Assembly: GCA_008933995.1 (NCBI GenBank)
Contig: WARS01000010.1
Location: 6,489,001 to 6,553,000, forward strand
DNA length: 64,000 nt
DNA from: Datnioides undecimradiatus
Lineage: Eukaryota > Chordata > Actinopteri > Lobotiformes > Datnioididae
Direction: 5' to 3'
In this document: piece by piece, positions 25,701 to 37,255 of the stretch
Layout: every line of letters starts with the position of its first letter
How positions within the stretch are numbered: position 1 is the first letter of the stretch
Notes under the pieces: generated by a model
Seen by the model: the letters and a program-made list of their open reading frames with translations, nothing else
The model's database searches: none
What the model was told of the DNA's origin: nothing
Translations under genes and position numbers: made by a program

Positions 25701-26620
25701 CTGAAGGTCAGGGAAGGTGCAAAGGGACAGACGTTAGGAAGATACAATGTGAGGTGAAAGTGACAGGTGCATGCCATTCCTGTTGTTTTCTAAAAATAAC
25801 AGGATGTTAGTTATTGTTGTTTGGCCTGATGACTTGACCCAGTTAGCACCAGAGACTGTAGCTGCAGCAGCAGTGGCTGTAACACTTTGTTCATGATGGC
25901 AATTAGGGTACTTTGAAAAGGCTTAATATCTGATTGCTGCAATTTGCAAAAATCTCACCTTCATCATAAACGTCATAAACGTTAAATCTTAACACAGAGA
26001 CACATTTCACATACACAAATAAATATAAATATAGGTAACTGAAAAAAGATTCACAAAATAGTCCAGAACTCCTGGGAGTCGTCACATTTTTGTATTAATG
26101 CTGTCAGTGCATGGCAAAGACCTCAGAAACTGCTGGTTTCCCAAAGTGTACACAGACATAAGATTTAAAAGTTGGATCCCACAGCTAGCTCACTGACTCC
26201 ACGACTCTGTGCCAATAAAATGAACTTCCTGATAGTAACCCTTTCAAAACAATGGAAACCGTATTTTTAAAACATTTTTCATTATTAGACCCTAACAATA
26301 AGTAAGTGAAGCAATGATAGTCAGAGAGACATAATCAATTATTTTATATTACCAGGGCTCAGAATGGCACTCTCATTTCTATTTGCTATTTGCCTTGTGT
26401 TGTGCTTCATTCTACAGTATTATAACAGTATTATAACAAAGTTACACCATGATGTGCATGACTTCCTCTCTGTGTTCTTTAGGTGGTAGTGGAACTACCA
26501 AAAGCCAACGAGGCAGGCTCTCCAACAGATCTAGGTAGGGCTGTCACGTTTTACAGCACTCCCGCTTTTTCCACAAACATACTCAGCTTTCTCACACATG
26601 CGTTACAAGCTTCAGCCCAG

Positions 26621-26690
<70 letters not shown>

Positions 26691-28231
26691 GGCTCAGGCC
26701 TGGGGGCAAAGTGAAGTTACTTCACAGCTCCTCCCTCCTCACTGCTGAGAGGTGAGATTGATAAACAGCTTGTTGCTGATCATCCGTCACTGCCAGCCAC
26801 AGGGCTCAAAATACCCCACAATGTCTTTGCCCAGTGGAACACAGCTGCTCTGTCATGGTCATTCGATCTTGTTTGTTATGTACTGCGGGCTGTTGTTTGT
26901 GTCATCTTAACGTTTGATGGGAACATATCTGTGGTCATATATGCACAGTGTGAATGTGTAGCAGTGTCGTGTTCCACTGTTGCACAGTTTGTTTTTGGCT
27001 GGGAATGTTGTAACCTTTCACCTCTGGTTTGGCACTATTCTCCCTCTCTCTGCTGTTCTGGCTCTCAGGGCAACACCGAGAGATGCACTGGCAACTGGGC
27101 CGCTACAGACGCTTCATTTAAAATTCCTTCCAACAGACTCCAATCAGTTCTTTGTTGGCACCAATATGGTGAGCGTAATATTGTCTTCCACGTTGTGATA
27201 CCTTTTCAAATGAATCCCCTGATGATATTCAGAATGATTTCCAATGCAATAACGGCTGTTGTGTCAATCTCAGTGTACATTAATATAATTTCTGTCTAGG
27301 GTCTGGTCAATCATGGAACGAGTCATGGTTTGAAGGCTCCACCAAAGTTTTACAGGTTTCAGGAGCCTGGAGTCCGACCTGTTGATGTCAGCTCAGTCCA
27401 CTTTTCTCCCTTCATGCAGCACGTTTTCTTGGTGAGACATTTGTTGTTTGTTCTCGCCCTCACTAGGAAATCATATTTGTGTTTCCCCCATTGACGTGTA
27501 CAGGAGCAGCTATTTTATATTGTGCACAAAAGCAAAGAAACTGCTCTAATTTTTCAAAATAAGTTTGTTATGATTAATCCTAGAGATTAAAATGACTGGA
27601 GTTGAAGTTAACTTAATTGCCATTAAAGAAAGGACAATATTAAACACAGCAGACAACCATCATATAAATAAAGGAATCACTTCATAACATTTGAAAATCG
27701 TTTGATGTAACACTATATAAAATACTTTTCTTCCTGACTTTATTTTAGGTGGGTTGTGGGGATGGCAGCATCAGGCTGCATGCAGTCAGCCATGAGCTGC
27801 CTGTGGCAGAGTGGAACAGTGGAACAGCTGGTGAACCAGTCGTTTCACTGCAGTGGAACCAGACCAGACCAACAGTCTTCTGTGTGCTTGATGGAGCCTC
27901 TAACCTCCACATATGGGACCTGCTGAAAAATGACACAGAGCCTGTGGTCACCGAAAGGATAAAGGGTGACAGGTAGCATGAGACAGACAGAGATGTTTTT
28001 TATTTTTTAAATTTTTGGAGGAATTGATATATGGTATTTATGTTTTGCTCTCTTTTCAGGGTGACAGCCATGGCTGTGTTCGGCGACTCAGGACAACAAA
28101 ACACATATTCAGGAATAGCACTGGCACATGAGTCAGGAACAATAGAAATGCATTATTTCACAAGAAATTTTACCGTGCCCATCACTGCAGAAGAGAAGAA
28201 GCTGGAGAGTATGATGACTGAAGCCTTCTGA
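19768..28231 (+). CDS. DYNC2I1: Cytoplasmic dynein-2 intermediate chain 1 (WDR60), complete, 23 exons
   Basis: Intermediate chain of dynein-2, the retrograde intraflagellar-transport motor in cilia. Exons: 19768-19782, 20016-20069, 20173-20815, 20911-20978, 21071-21289, 21392-21451, 21810-21860, 22140-22377, 22559-22661, 23142-23271, 23352-23463, 23546-23640, 23749-23878, 23971-24143, 24483-24645, 25328-25441, 25570-25631, 26483-26534, 26691-26751, 27069-27168, 27300-27431, 27749-27972, 28060-28231. They total 1056 aa plus stop; the human protein is close to 1066. Residues 1-23 include [15 protein letters not shown]; 24-350 are Arg/Glu/Asp/Lys-rich and probably disordered; 353-385 hold two acidic YEDDFE / DYEEDFEE blocks; 489-527 contain the family hallmark [20 protein letters not shown] followed by [12 protein letters not shown]; about 640-1050 form the WD-repeat propeller ([25 protein letters not shown]). 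It is divergent from ESYT2, as in human. The first coding exon has only 15 bases; it is supported by phase and by the ATG but is the least certain exon. Confidence 0.95.
26621..26688 (+). repeat. (CT)n microsatellite forming the splice-acceptor tract of WDR60 exon 19
   Basis: Thirty-four TC units with one TG interruption at 26643-26644 run straight into the acceptor AG at 26689-26690. The microsatellite is the complete polypyrimidine tract of the 156-bp intron 26535-26690. Confidence 0.95.
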
Positions 28232-28609
28232 AACACTGCAGCTTTTATGGCTGCAATTAGACTATTGTGTTTGTGTTTATACAAAAAGTTCACTCATTTT
28301 CAACTCTAAAGAGCATAAAGATCAATTTATACATTGTTTTTGTCAAAGTCACATTGCATAGTATCTGTCATATTTCAGTTTTGTGTTTATATCTTTAATT
28401 GATGGAACATTGCATGAAATTATTTCATTAACATGATGAGAAGAATGTGGTTGAATACCAAAGATCCTACTGGAGCCACTGTTCATTCAGTATCATCCAT
28501 AAATACACTTTTAGAAACATATATTGTAAATGTTGTTTGGTGATGTAAATATTTCTACTGTTTGACTAATGAAAATGTATTTGTACCCAATTAACAAGTT
28601 TATTTTTAC

Positions 28610-28615
28610 AATAAA
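28610..28615 (+). terminator. Candidate WDR60 polyadenylation signal
   Basis: Canonical AATAAA 379 nt after the WDR60 stop codon. Another AATAAA follows near 28829 in very AT-rich DNA. The first gives a normal-length 3' UTR. Confidence 0.6.
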
Positions 28616-29131
28616 CTGAGTAAATCTGCTATTTAAGCACCTGCCTAATTGCATTTTGAGGATATGTTGAACATGGGCCATTTCCAACTTTTCCAAGTTA
28701 TAGGTTATAGTGTAGTAAGGAAAATCATTTATTTCAAAAAAATCACCTTTTTATTTATTCAGTTAACAGTTTAACTTTTTTTCTCTTAAATGTGTTATCT
28801 GAGAATAGTTTTAATTTATAGAATTTATAATAAAGGAACATTTTATTTTATTTGAAAAGTTAATAAAATAAAAATGGAGACATAGTTTGCATTGATTCTG
28901 AACATTGTTCACAAAGAATATGATGCTGGTGTGTCTCCCTTATTTATTTTTTGCCCAGATGTATTCAAAATGCTTTAAAGAAGTAATCCCGTGAAGAATG
29001 GAAACCCTCACGCTTTCAAACATCCCCAAGACTCTTATAGGTCAAGACTTCAGTCCCTCTATGTAAGGCTGAGTCATTTTTCTGGAGAAACGCTCAAACG
29101 CTGCTTCAAGCTCAAGCCCGACGCGCTCGAT

Positions 29132-29144
29132 GTTGCCGAGCAAC
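29132..29144. promoter_or_regulatory. Candidate RFX X-box 1 upstream of WDR97
   Basis: gttgccgagcaac: GTTGCC and AGCAAC half-sites with a 1-bp spacer. It fits the X-box consensus GTNRCC-N(0-3)-RGYAAC exactly. Confidence 0.75.
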
Positions 29145-29146
29145 CC

Positions 29147-29159
29147 GTTGCCCGGCAAC
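29147..29159. promoter_or_regulatory. Candidate RFX X-box 2 upstream of WDR97
   Basis: gttgcccggcaac: a perfect GTTGCC / GGCAAC palindrome with a 1-bp spacer, starting 15 bp after X-box 1. It lies about 27 bp before the putative 5' exon donor, so it is in or near the core promoter. Confidence 0.8.
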
Positions 29160-29684
29160 ACAGACTGAGTTTTTCGACGCTGGGAGGTGAGAGAGAAAAC
29201 TTTTAGCACACATCTAGCCTAGAGATTTAGTCCAGAGTTTATAGCTACATTAACTTAGCATTGTATCGATTAAGGACACGCCGCTCCATCCGGAATGCGT
29301 AAATATTAATTGGAATGCAAAGTTGAATTTGTTTTACGTGTGTTTTAGACTGATACGTAACGTTGTGAATTTTTAACTTTGTGAAAGACTTAAAAACAAA
29401 CCCATATAAACTAGCATGTCTTCAGCTCCAGGATTAGCTAAATCGTGACTTGTTCTTGTGTTTGTTTTATTATTTGATTGTATTGTGACGACTCGGCTTA
29501 AAACCATGTTTATTTTCCACTTTTTCCTCCCGCCGGCCTGCGGTTCAGATATTAAAATAATATGAAACATGAAAGATAATAGAAAATAGAAAAGATGTTT
29601 CTCTAAAATTGTCGGACTTGTTTCCCGTTTAACAAAGTATAAAATGTCTAAAGAATGATGGGTAGAATCAGGCTTCTATACCCC

Positions 29685-29714
29685 AAATAATAATAATGAT
29701 AATAATAATAATAA
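29685..29714. repeat. (AAT)n microsatellite
   Basis: AAT trinucleotide run with one G interruption, in the presumed first intron of WDR97. Confidence 0.9.
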
Positions 29715-29896
29715 AAACGATGAAAAACCATCAGGTCTTTATATATTTTGATTTCATAATAAAGAGATTATTGTAATTACACATAGTTTTACAAACACTG
29801 AGATAATTTGTTTAACTGTAAGTTTACCATTTGCTAACCACTGTTTTTAAAGCAAGACAATAAAGTAAACTTTGATTTTGTTTGTGTTTTCCAAGG

Positions 29897-29974
29897 ATGC
29901 CCTACACAAGTGAATGCCACAAAAAGAAATTTGGCTGCAAAAGTGCAAAGGTCAGTGGATCCAGTCCTGTGTAG
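29897..29974 (+). other. Upstream ORF of WDR97 (25 codons)
   Basis: An ATG immediately after the likely acceptor (ag at 29894-29895) opens a 25-codon frame that ends in TAG 12 nt before the main start codon at 29987. If the 5' UTR model is right, nearly all ribosomes would meet it first. The peptide resembles nothing I know. Confidence 0.45.
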
Positions 29975-29986
29975 AGAGTGGTAGAG

Positions 29987-32900
29987 ATGGTCGCCCCAGG
30001 CGAGGAGACAAGAACAACAACAGATGTCCTCCCCAGTCCCACCCTAAGGCTGCTGTCTCAACGGTATGAGACATCAAATGGGAAGATACTGGGAAAGCAG
30101 AATTTGTCCAAGCAGGACGTGAAGCAAGCTACAGGCAAGGTAGATGCCCATGGTGACATGATGCTTATTTGCTTTGATCACTTTTAGAGGTCTTATACTT
30201 TTTCTATTTCTGATTCTCTAGGGAAAAAACTCTAAGAGTGAGAATCATGTCTTCACACATGGTCTCCATCACCTACGGCATTTCTCCTGTGACAGCCCTT
30301 TGCGTTTCATGATGTATTCTGAAGCTGCTGGAGTATTCATTAGCCTCCATTCAGACAGCACAGTATGCCTTTACAATGGTGATTGCCAAAAGCAAACCTT
30401 GCTTGCACATCTTCGCTTTATGGGAATGACCAACACAAAGATCTCTGGCCGTCTGGTCGGTTGGGGCCCGGGGCCTGTCTTCACACTTCTGGACAGTGAG
30501 CTACACCCCCTGGAAGATGCTCATGATGCCCTAGACATACGTGTGTGTAAGGCTGCAGAACACTCCAAAGAGTTGGTGACTGCAGGCATGGGGAATGTGT
30601 GCGTTTGGTCCGTGCTACTCATGAGGTGTAAGTTGAGGATACAGGAGGGGCTGCAGCACTGCACTTTCACGCAAATGGCACTGGCCTCTCCACAGTCCGG
30701 CAGGCCTCACAGAGCCTTTGTTGTGTGTGGGCAAGTTTTGACAGTGGTTGACCTTGATGCCGGGAAGGTTGTGGAACACAAGAGAGATCTCTGCTCATGG
30801 TGTGTTTGAGAGCATGTGATGTGATTGGTGGAGCATTGAATTTATTAGCATAAAGATTAACAAACTTATGTTTTGCAGTAATATTACTGCAATGGTGTAC
30901 TGCTCTCAACTGGAATGTTTGATCATTGCATCTGAAGAGCTCTCCATTCGAATATGGGGCCCAGACTGGGAACTACGCATGGTTTTTGTAGGACACAATG
31001 GTAAAGTTCATTTTAATCCACATTGTTTCTGTTTATACTTGACTTTGACATGTTCTGTATCTTTGTATCTAGGTGTGGTAAGCTCACTGTTCTACTGCCC
31101 TGCATTAAACATGCTGTTATCATCCTCCATGGACTGTACAATCCGTTGCTGGAACATGAAAGATGGTGATTTGGTCGAGTGTGTCCACATGGAGCAAAAA
31201 ACCCCTCCATTGTGTATAGGGGGCAATAGAAAAGGAGACATTTTCGTTTCCTTCTCTCAGAGGGGAGTTGACTTCTGGACCATAAAAACCCTGTATGCCC
31301 TCCACTGTGAGCTCAGAGGGGACGAAGATGCCCCACTGAGACAAATTCTAGTGTCCCCCTTCCCTGCTCCTTACCCTACTCGAGTTATCTGCATCAGAGG
31401 GGACAGTGATATCATGCTTGTGGCTGCAGAAACAGGAGCAGTGCTGACTTCCTTCAAGACAAAGCAGAGGATTTTGTGTGCTGACTACTGCCTGCAAAAA
31501 GAGATTCTGTTGGCTCTGACTGACACAGGTACTGTGCTCCAAGCCAACACACTCACTAATCCTATCACTTTGATGCAAGAGTGGAAGGGGAGAGGCCAGG
31601 GGCCCTGGCAGCGCAGGGACCATGTGACTGAGAATGATGCCCAGAACCTGCCAGTCCCTGGCCCGGCCTGCTGCATGGTACTTTACAGTTATGTGGCTGA
31701 AACACAGGCAGCTTTCGAAGAGTGGAGGAATTTGCAGGAGAGAAGAGGATGCTGTCAACGCAACAAGGCAGCCCTTGATGATTTCAAGAATAAGTGAGTA
31801 TTTTTTCTGCTTTTGGTAAATATAGTATGGGAAAAGTCTAAAAATATTTTTATTAAAGAAAATTTGATTGGACTTCTCTTGATTCAGGTTTTTGATCATT
31901 CTCGGCCAGAGTGGAGGATGTGTTAGTGTTCTGAAATTGGATGATGGGAAAGTCTTGTGCCGGACACCAGCACACGATGGCCAGAGAGTGACTGCATTGC
32001 AGGTGTACCCTGAGAATGGCTACCTCCTCTCTACAGGTATTTCCCAAAGTCACTTCACTGCCTTCATATGCTTATCATTGTTGACATAAGGACTTAACTC
32101 CAAACCTTCAGGTCAGGACTTGAAAGTGGTGGTGTGGAGAGTAAACCCCTATGTCCAGGAGTGTCTCACCCAGCAGCTAAGCCTGCACTGTGGCCAGCCT
32201 CCACTCTACCTTGCACTGCTGGGTCCCCAACTGGCCCTGACCTTTCAGGAGCCCAACAGTGGCACCCACAGCCTGATGCACTTCAACCTACTCAGCCAGA
32301 GCCAGAGCAATTCTCCTCCAAAGGAAGGACATTTAGACCACTTTACAGGTTACACAAATAGTAAAAACAGCTTTCAGTGATATTTTATGATGCTGATTAT
32401 CTGTTGTGGTCTGTGTTTTACTGTTCCTATGTTTGTGTGACTGCTGCCATTTTATTTTTTTTTGCAGGGTTGTGTGTGTGTCCTGATTTGGAAGTGTTTG
32501 TCTCCAGCAGTCTAGACAGGACAGTGTGTATTTGGAATGAGCACAATCAACTCATCAGGTGGGAGCTCATTACCTGTCACTGACAGTGACCTGTGTGACT
32601 TTATTAACCTTCACGTATCTGTGATCTCACCAGGACGTTACAACTAAATGCTGTGCCTGAATGTCTGGCTCACGGTGGGTTTGGAGGGAAACTGTTTCTT
32701 GGCATCAGAGGGGATCTGTACAAATTGAACTGTGCTGAGTTTCTGCCACACAACTACCAAGAAATGGTAACTAGTCAGCTTGCAGTGTGAATGATAATTT
32801 ATACATTTTAACCAAATCTGCAAAATACAAACAAAATATTTTATTTTATTTTAACAGCTAATTTACACTTATTGTGCTGAGCCCGTTCCTGACCTTCCTA

Positions 32901-35900
32901 TCACAGAGAATAAAGAAACTTGCAGTACAAGAAAGTAAGATTTGTTTATGTTTAGGAATAATGAAATTCATTGAACTTTGAAAGTAATGAGCCATGTTGG
33001 TGAAAACAGGAATGAAACCACAGAAAAAGATGAAGAACTGCCAGTAATCAAAAGCAATTTGTTGCTGACTGAACACATGTGGAGGCAGAAGGTGTGTAAA
33101 GCAATACACTTTGAGACAATGTCAATGGCAGACTTAAAATGTGTTTAATACGAAGGTGAATATCTTTTCCATCTGTCTTGTTCCAGGAGCATGAGAGCTT
33201 AGTGACCTTGAGCAAGGACCTAGCTGCACTCCTAAAAGACTCAGTAAACTGCAGAAAACGGAAACCCCCCAGTACAAAGGAAACCAAGAAAGAGGCTTTT
33301 GATTGTTACATGAAGCTAATATATGGGCTGCCCTTCAACATTAAGGTTTCTCTTTATTCTTCCTTCCTTGCAGGCGTTTGACAAATAAGCTTTATAATCA
33401 GTTTCCCTTTCCTTTTCCTTTTATTTATTTATTCTGTGACAGTCTGAAGCTAGCTTCTGTGTGCAGGAGCTTTAAGATTTAATATGGCATTAATTTCTGG
33501 ATATGCAGATGTTACACTATTAATCTAATCTTTAGACTCTTTTGTCTAAGATTTACCAAGGGTCCCAAAGAAGCATCTGCATGTTGCAAATGTGATAGTA
33601 TTTTTGGCTCAGCTCTCTAAAAAATGTTTTAATTGAATGTTTTGTACATTTATATTACACAGAGAGAACTATATTATTAATAGCATAACACTGTGTTTTT
33701 TCAGATTGATTTTGAGGACACCTTTGACCCAGACAAACTTGCATTTAATCCTGAACCATATGACGACAAACCCACTGAGCTTCCAAGCTTAAAGGAGGAC
33801 GTTCGCCCGAAATTTAAAGTAAACATTCCTGTGAAGGTGGAGAAAAAACAGGTAAAAAAGCTTTTGAATGATGAACAAAACTTAACTCTTTTTCTAGACT
33901 TTTGTTGCAAAAATGTATAGTAGTGTGTGTGGAAGCAAAATTTTGACCTGTTTCTGACTGCAGGAGAAAAAGGCTCCCGCAACTATTCCTACACCAAAGA
34001 CCCTGAAAAAAGTCAAGCCTTGCCCTATTGTTGTACCAAAGAAACCCATCATAGTAGAGAAAGAAGAAGAGGAAGTGGTGAGAGCATGCATTGCCTTAGT
34101 TTCTAAGAACACAGAAGTAAGCGTAAAACATCAGTTCTCATTTGTGTATCTATGTTTAAATCTGAACATGTCCCTATAGACTCCAGAAATCATTTCTCCA
34201 ATAGAGCCACCCAAAACTATTCCTACTCCACCTCCTCGCTGTCCAAGGACCCCCACACCACTCCCACGACGAGAACCCACCCCTGAGGTGCCAACATTCC
34301 TCGAACAGTTTGCAGATGCTGGCTGGTTTAAAGACCTGTATCCTGATAAAAAGGTTGCCTATGCCATCCATGTCTATCTGCCACTTACCAGGCAGTTATA
34401 TCATGCATAATAGGAAAGTGGGTACACATTAAGATCTTGATGAGTGTATGTTTGTGTGCAGTGTATTCCTAGCACTCTGTCTCCAGGAGACTTCTCCTTG
34501 CAGCTGCTGGGATATCTAAACACCTGCAATGCTCCAACTAAGATGAAGATCCTCGCTGCACTTCAGGCGCTGCACAGTCAGGGACTATTACAGAATGCAG
34601 ACAAGCTTTACCAAGGCCTCAATGAATTGGTGCCCAAACTTGTGAGACCTCACATGGTACAACATGTCCACGATCAAGATTGTAACTCTGAAATTTAAAG
34701 AGGCAGATGTGCATAATAATTGTTGTGTATGTGTGTTTCAGTCATCTGTTGAGCGGGCCGTGCTCATTGAATTGTTGAATCTGTTGGTGCGTCTTAAATC
34801 TGCTGGCTCTGACCTCATGAAAAAGCTTCTCACTCTTCTAGCTTTTAAAAAACTGGGTCTGCGGTGAGTCCATCAATGTCATAATCACAATTAATGGCAA
34901 TACAAGTATTTGAACCTTTATATTGAAACCCACTGTACACCACCTGCTCAACATAAAACAGCAGACAAACAATGTCTGTCAGACAACTGGCTAGTAAACA
35001 TAGAGGAGCACTTAACAACTAAAGAGAGAAATATTCCTTCAGGAGCAGGTGGAAACCAAAAACAGGGCCAGTGTTACATTCATCAGTTGGTGTAAAATAG
35101 GACTTCAAAAACTTTTCAAGTTAAATTTAAACTGAACTGTTCACATTATCTTCTTACCCTTTTAATAGAGAGACAATGCTGCACATGTTGACTACACTAG
35201 GGGTAAATGAGGCGGGGCAGTGGTTGTGGCCCGAGCTAGAGAGGTGGGACTCAGAGCTGCAGGACCCGACTGACACCTGGAAGAGCCTCCATGACAGAGC
35301 AGATTGCTGGCTGGAGTCATGGATCTCCAAATACAAAGTAACAACATTTAAATCTTCACTTTGTGTCAATTTCCATTTATCAAGCTTCCTTTACAGTCAT
35401 TATCAGGATCTATTAAAGTATTTCTGAGTGTGACAAAAGGACAGAACAGGTGTTTGAAAACTGAGAGGCTCTCTTTCTGTGAATCAGCTCTGCACTGCTT
35501 CTGATGTCCTTTAGCGTGACCTTAACTTCTCTAAATAGGAATACGTGAGAGCTTGTCATGGTGTTATTGACACTGTAGGTGATTAACTGCTTTCCCTCTC
35601 TCTTTCCATCATCAGGACCATGAAAGGTATTTGTTCTTCAGAAGTACAGCAAAGTGGAAGCCGTCAACCTTCAGCATGGTGGATGTGCTGAATTATTTCT
35701 GCTCTGTCCAAAAAGAGGAGTACAGAAAAGCCCAATTTGTTGCACCTGCTGGTCGCAAAAACACAGTGCTTTTACCCCTATATGACTGGTACGTACGTCA
35801 TCTACTGCAGTAGATTCTTCTGTAAAAGGCAGTCTACAATAATCTAATCCAATCCTCTCTTTGTGTGGCAGTTCTCAACCAATCCTGCGTTTAGGAGAGA

Positions 35901-36199
35901 CTTACAGCATGGCCAGGATACCCAGGCCACCAGGCAAGAATTCACCATTTTACTGTTTTGACCTTGTGCTTTAAGAGTTCTATTGGTGATAACATTCGAT
36001 GCACTCTTGTCACACAGGTTTAATTCTGCCACCGCTGAGACACCGTCCCTTCCTCACACACTTCCCCAATTTCATCTCTTTTCCGATAGCTCGAGTCACT
36101 CTTTACCCCTTTCACATCTACTCAGACGAGGACTGGGTGAAGGCCTCAACTCGCCACTACTTCATTCAACAGCAGTCATTGGTTGACTATTACAGATGA
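29987..36199 (+). CDS. WDR97: WD repeat-containing protein 97-like, complete, 20 coding exons
   Basis: A poorly characterised WD-repeat protein; a role in cilia or flagella is inferred from the X-boxes. Exons: 29987-30139, 30222-30799, 30879-31000, 31073-31793, 31888-32036, 32112-32348, 32468-32558, 32634-32766, 32858-32934, 33010-33091, 33187-33345, 33705-33851, 33964-34077, 34180-34353, 34462-34656, 34742-34863, 35169-35337, 35616-35788, 35872-35933, 36018-36199. They total 1279 aa plus stop, all phases closing. The intron after 35933 is GC-AG. Residues about 60-730 are WD repeats (TAGMGNVCVWSVL, SSMDCTIRCWNM, GQDLKVVVWRV, SSLDRTVCIWNEH); 835-960 are Lys/Pro-rich with repeated PTP/PPP; 961-1141 are helical and HEAT-like (LLGYLNTCNAPTKMKILAAL); the C-terminus (LPPLRHRPFLTHFPNFISFP) resembles the WDR97 tail as I remember it. 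The ATG follows an in-frame TAG at 29972 and has G at -3 and +4. The WD-protein call is firm; the WDR97 name is less so. Confidence 0.82.
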
Positions 36200-37255
36200 T
36201 GCCTCTGTAACACCTCCATTAGGACCTGAGAAGCTATGCAACAAACATGAGCTCATATATGTTGATATTATTGACACTGAAATGATTCGGCTTTGCTTTA
36301 TGGCTGATTTATTCAGACTTGAAGTATGTAAATGCATTCATGTGGTACAAGGCTGATTTGGGACAGTCATACTGATAATGGTGATTGTTTCTGACTCCAT
36401 TTACAAGATGAATCCATACAAAAATGTATAAAGAAATACAGTCTGACAAATATGTAAAATAGAACAGCACAGGCACAAGGTACATGGCTTAAACTCTCAG
36501 CTCACCGGTATCTATTTAAAAACCTATATAGTTTGAAGTTACATTCATTTTCCATTAATCTTACATTTACATATAATATAAAAGGAAAACAAGCTACAGG
36601 TTTTGGTTGTACATCACATATACTGTTGTAGCTGATCAGATGCTGTATCTGAATGAGTTCTGCGTATAAATAAAGTAGTGATAACAGTTGTAAAGGCATC
36701 TTTAGGCAGAACGGTGTTAATCTTTTACAGCGCTAAGACTCATTTTGGTTCAACACCTGCAATGACTCATGTGCAACAATTTAATTTAAAGTCAACAAGC
36801 AAACCTATTGAAGCAGTAGAGCACCTTTTCATTACTGTCTAAGTAAATGCTGTCTTCTGATTCATCTCCTTATGACATTCATGGTCAAAACAACGCACCT
36901 GTTGTTTTGGTGACCCAATGACAACCCCCTAACCCCACTATTACACTCTTCTATGGCGCTGAACCACGTCATCACACTTCTTTGCTTAATGTAACTTCTG
37001 TCATTTTGACTGATGTGCTTTGATGAAGGTCTGCATTGTTTTGAGTGTCTTGCTACATTGTTCCAGTTATTTGTATTTAATATGAAGCCTAAATGAATGA
37101 TTGATACTTCCCATAAGAGAGATGATGATAAAAAAACACAACAACATATAATCCCATAATTAGGGTGACATTAGGATTGTCAGCTGTACATACACTCCTC
37201 TGGTTTGTATCTGGGAGTGAACAAAAACACCTGTGTCCTTCCCTTCACCTCTGCT
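36200..37255. other. Convergent 3' region between WDR97 and LRRC14
   Basis: Contains the 3' UTRs of two convergent genes. AATAAA at 36669-36674 is the likely WDR97 signal. On the minus strand the first canonical signal I see for LRRC14 is TTTATT at 36308-36313, which would make the two 3' UTRs overlap. No coding sequence. Confidence 0.5.
36669..36674 (+). terminator. Candidate WDR97 polyadenylation signal
   Basis: Canonical AATAAA 470 nt after the WDR97 stop codon. Confidence 0.55.

Larger units (their letters stand above)
28616..29895 (+). other. WDR60-WDR97 intergenic region and presumed WDR97 promoter / 5' exon
   Basis: AT-rich up to about 29000, then a GC-richer patch (29090-29190) holding two X-boxes and a consensus donor gtgaga at 29187. 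This suggests a non-coding first exon of WDR97 ending at 29186, spliced to the acceptor ending at 29895. No ORF of note. Confidence 0.5.

Noticed and set aside
26483-26755. Single 90-codon frame containing a long Leu-Ser repeat
   Set aside because: It merges WDR60 exon 18, the 156-bp intron with the CT microsatellite, and exon 19. The true exons are 26483-26534 and 26691-26751.
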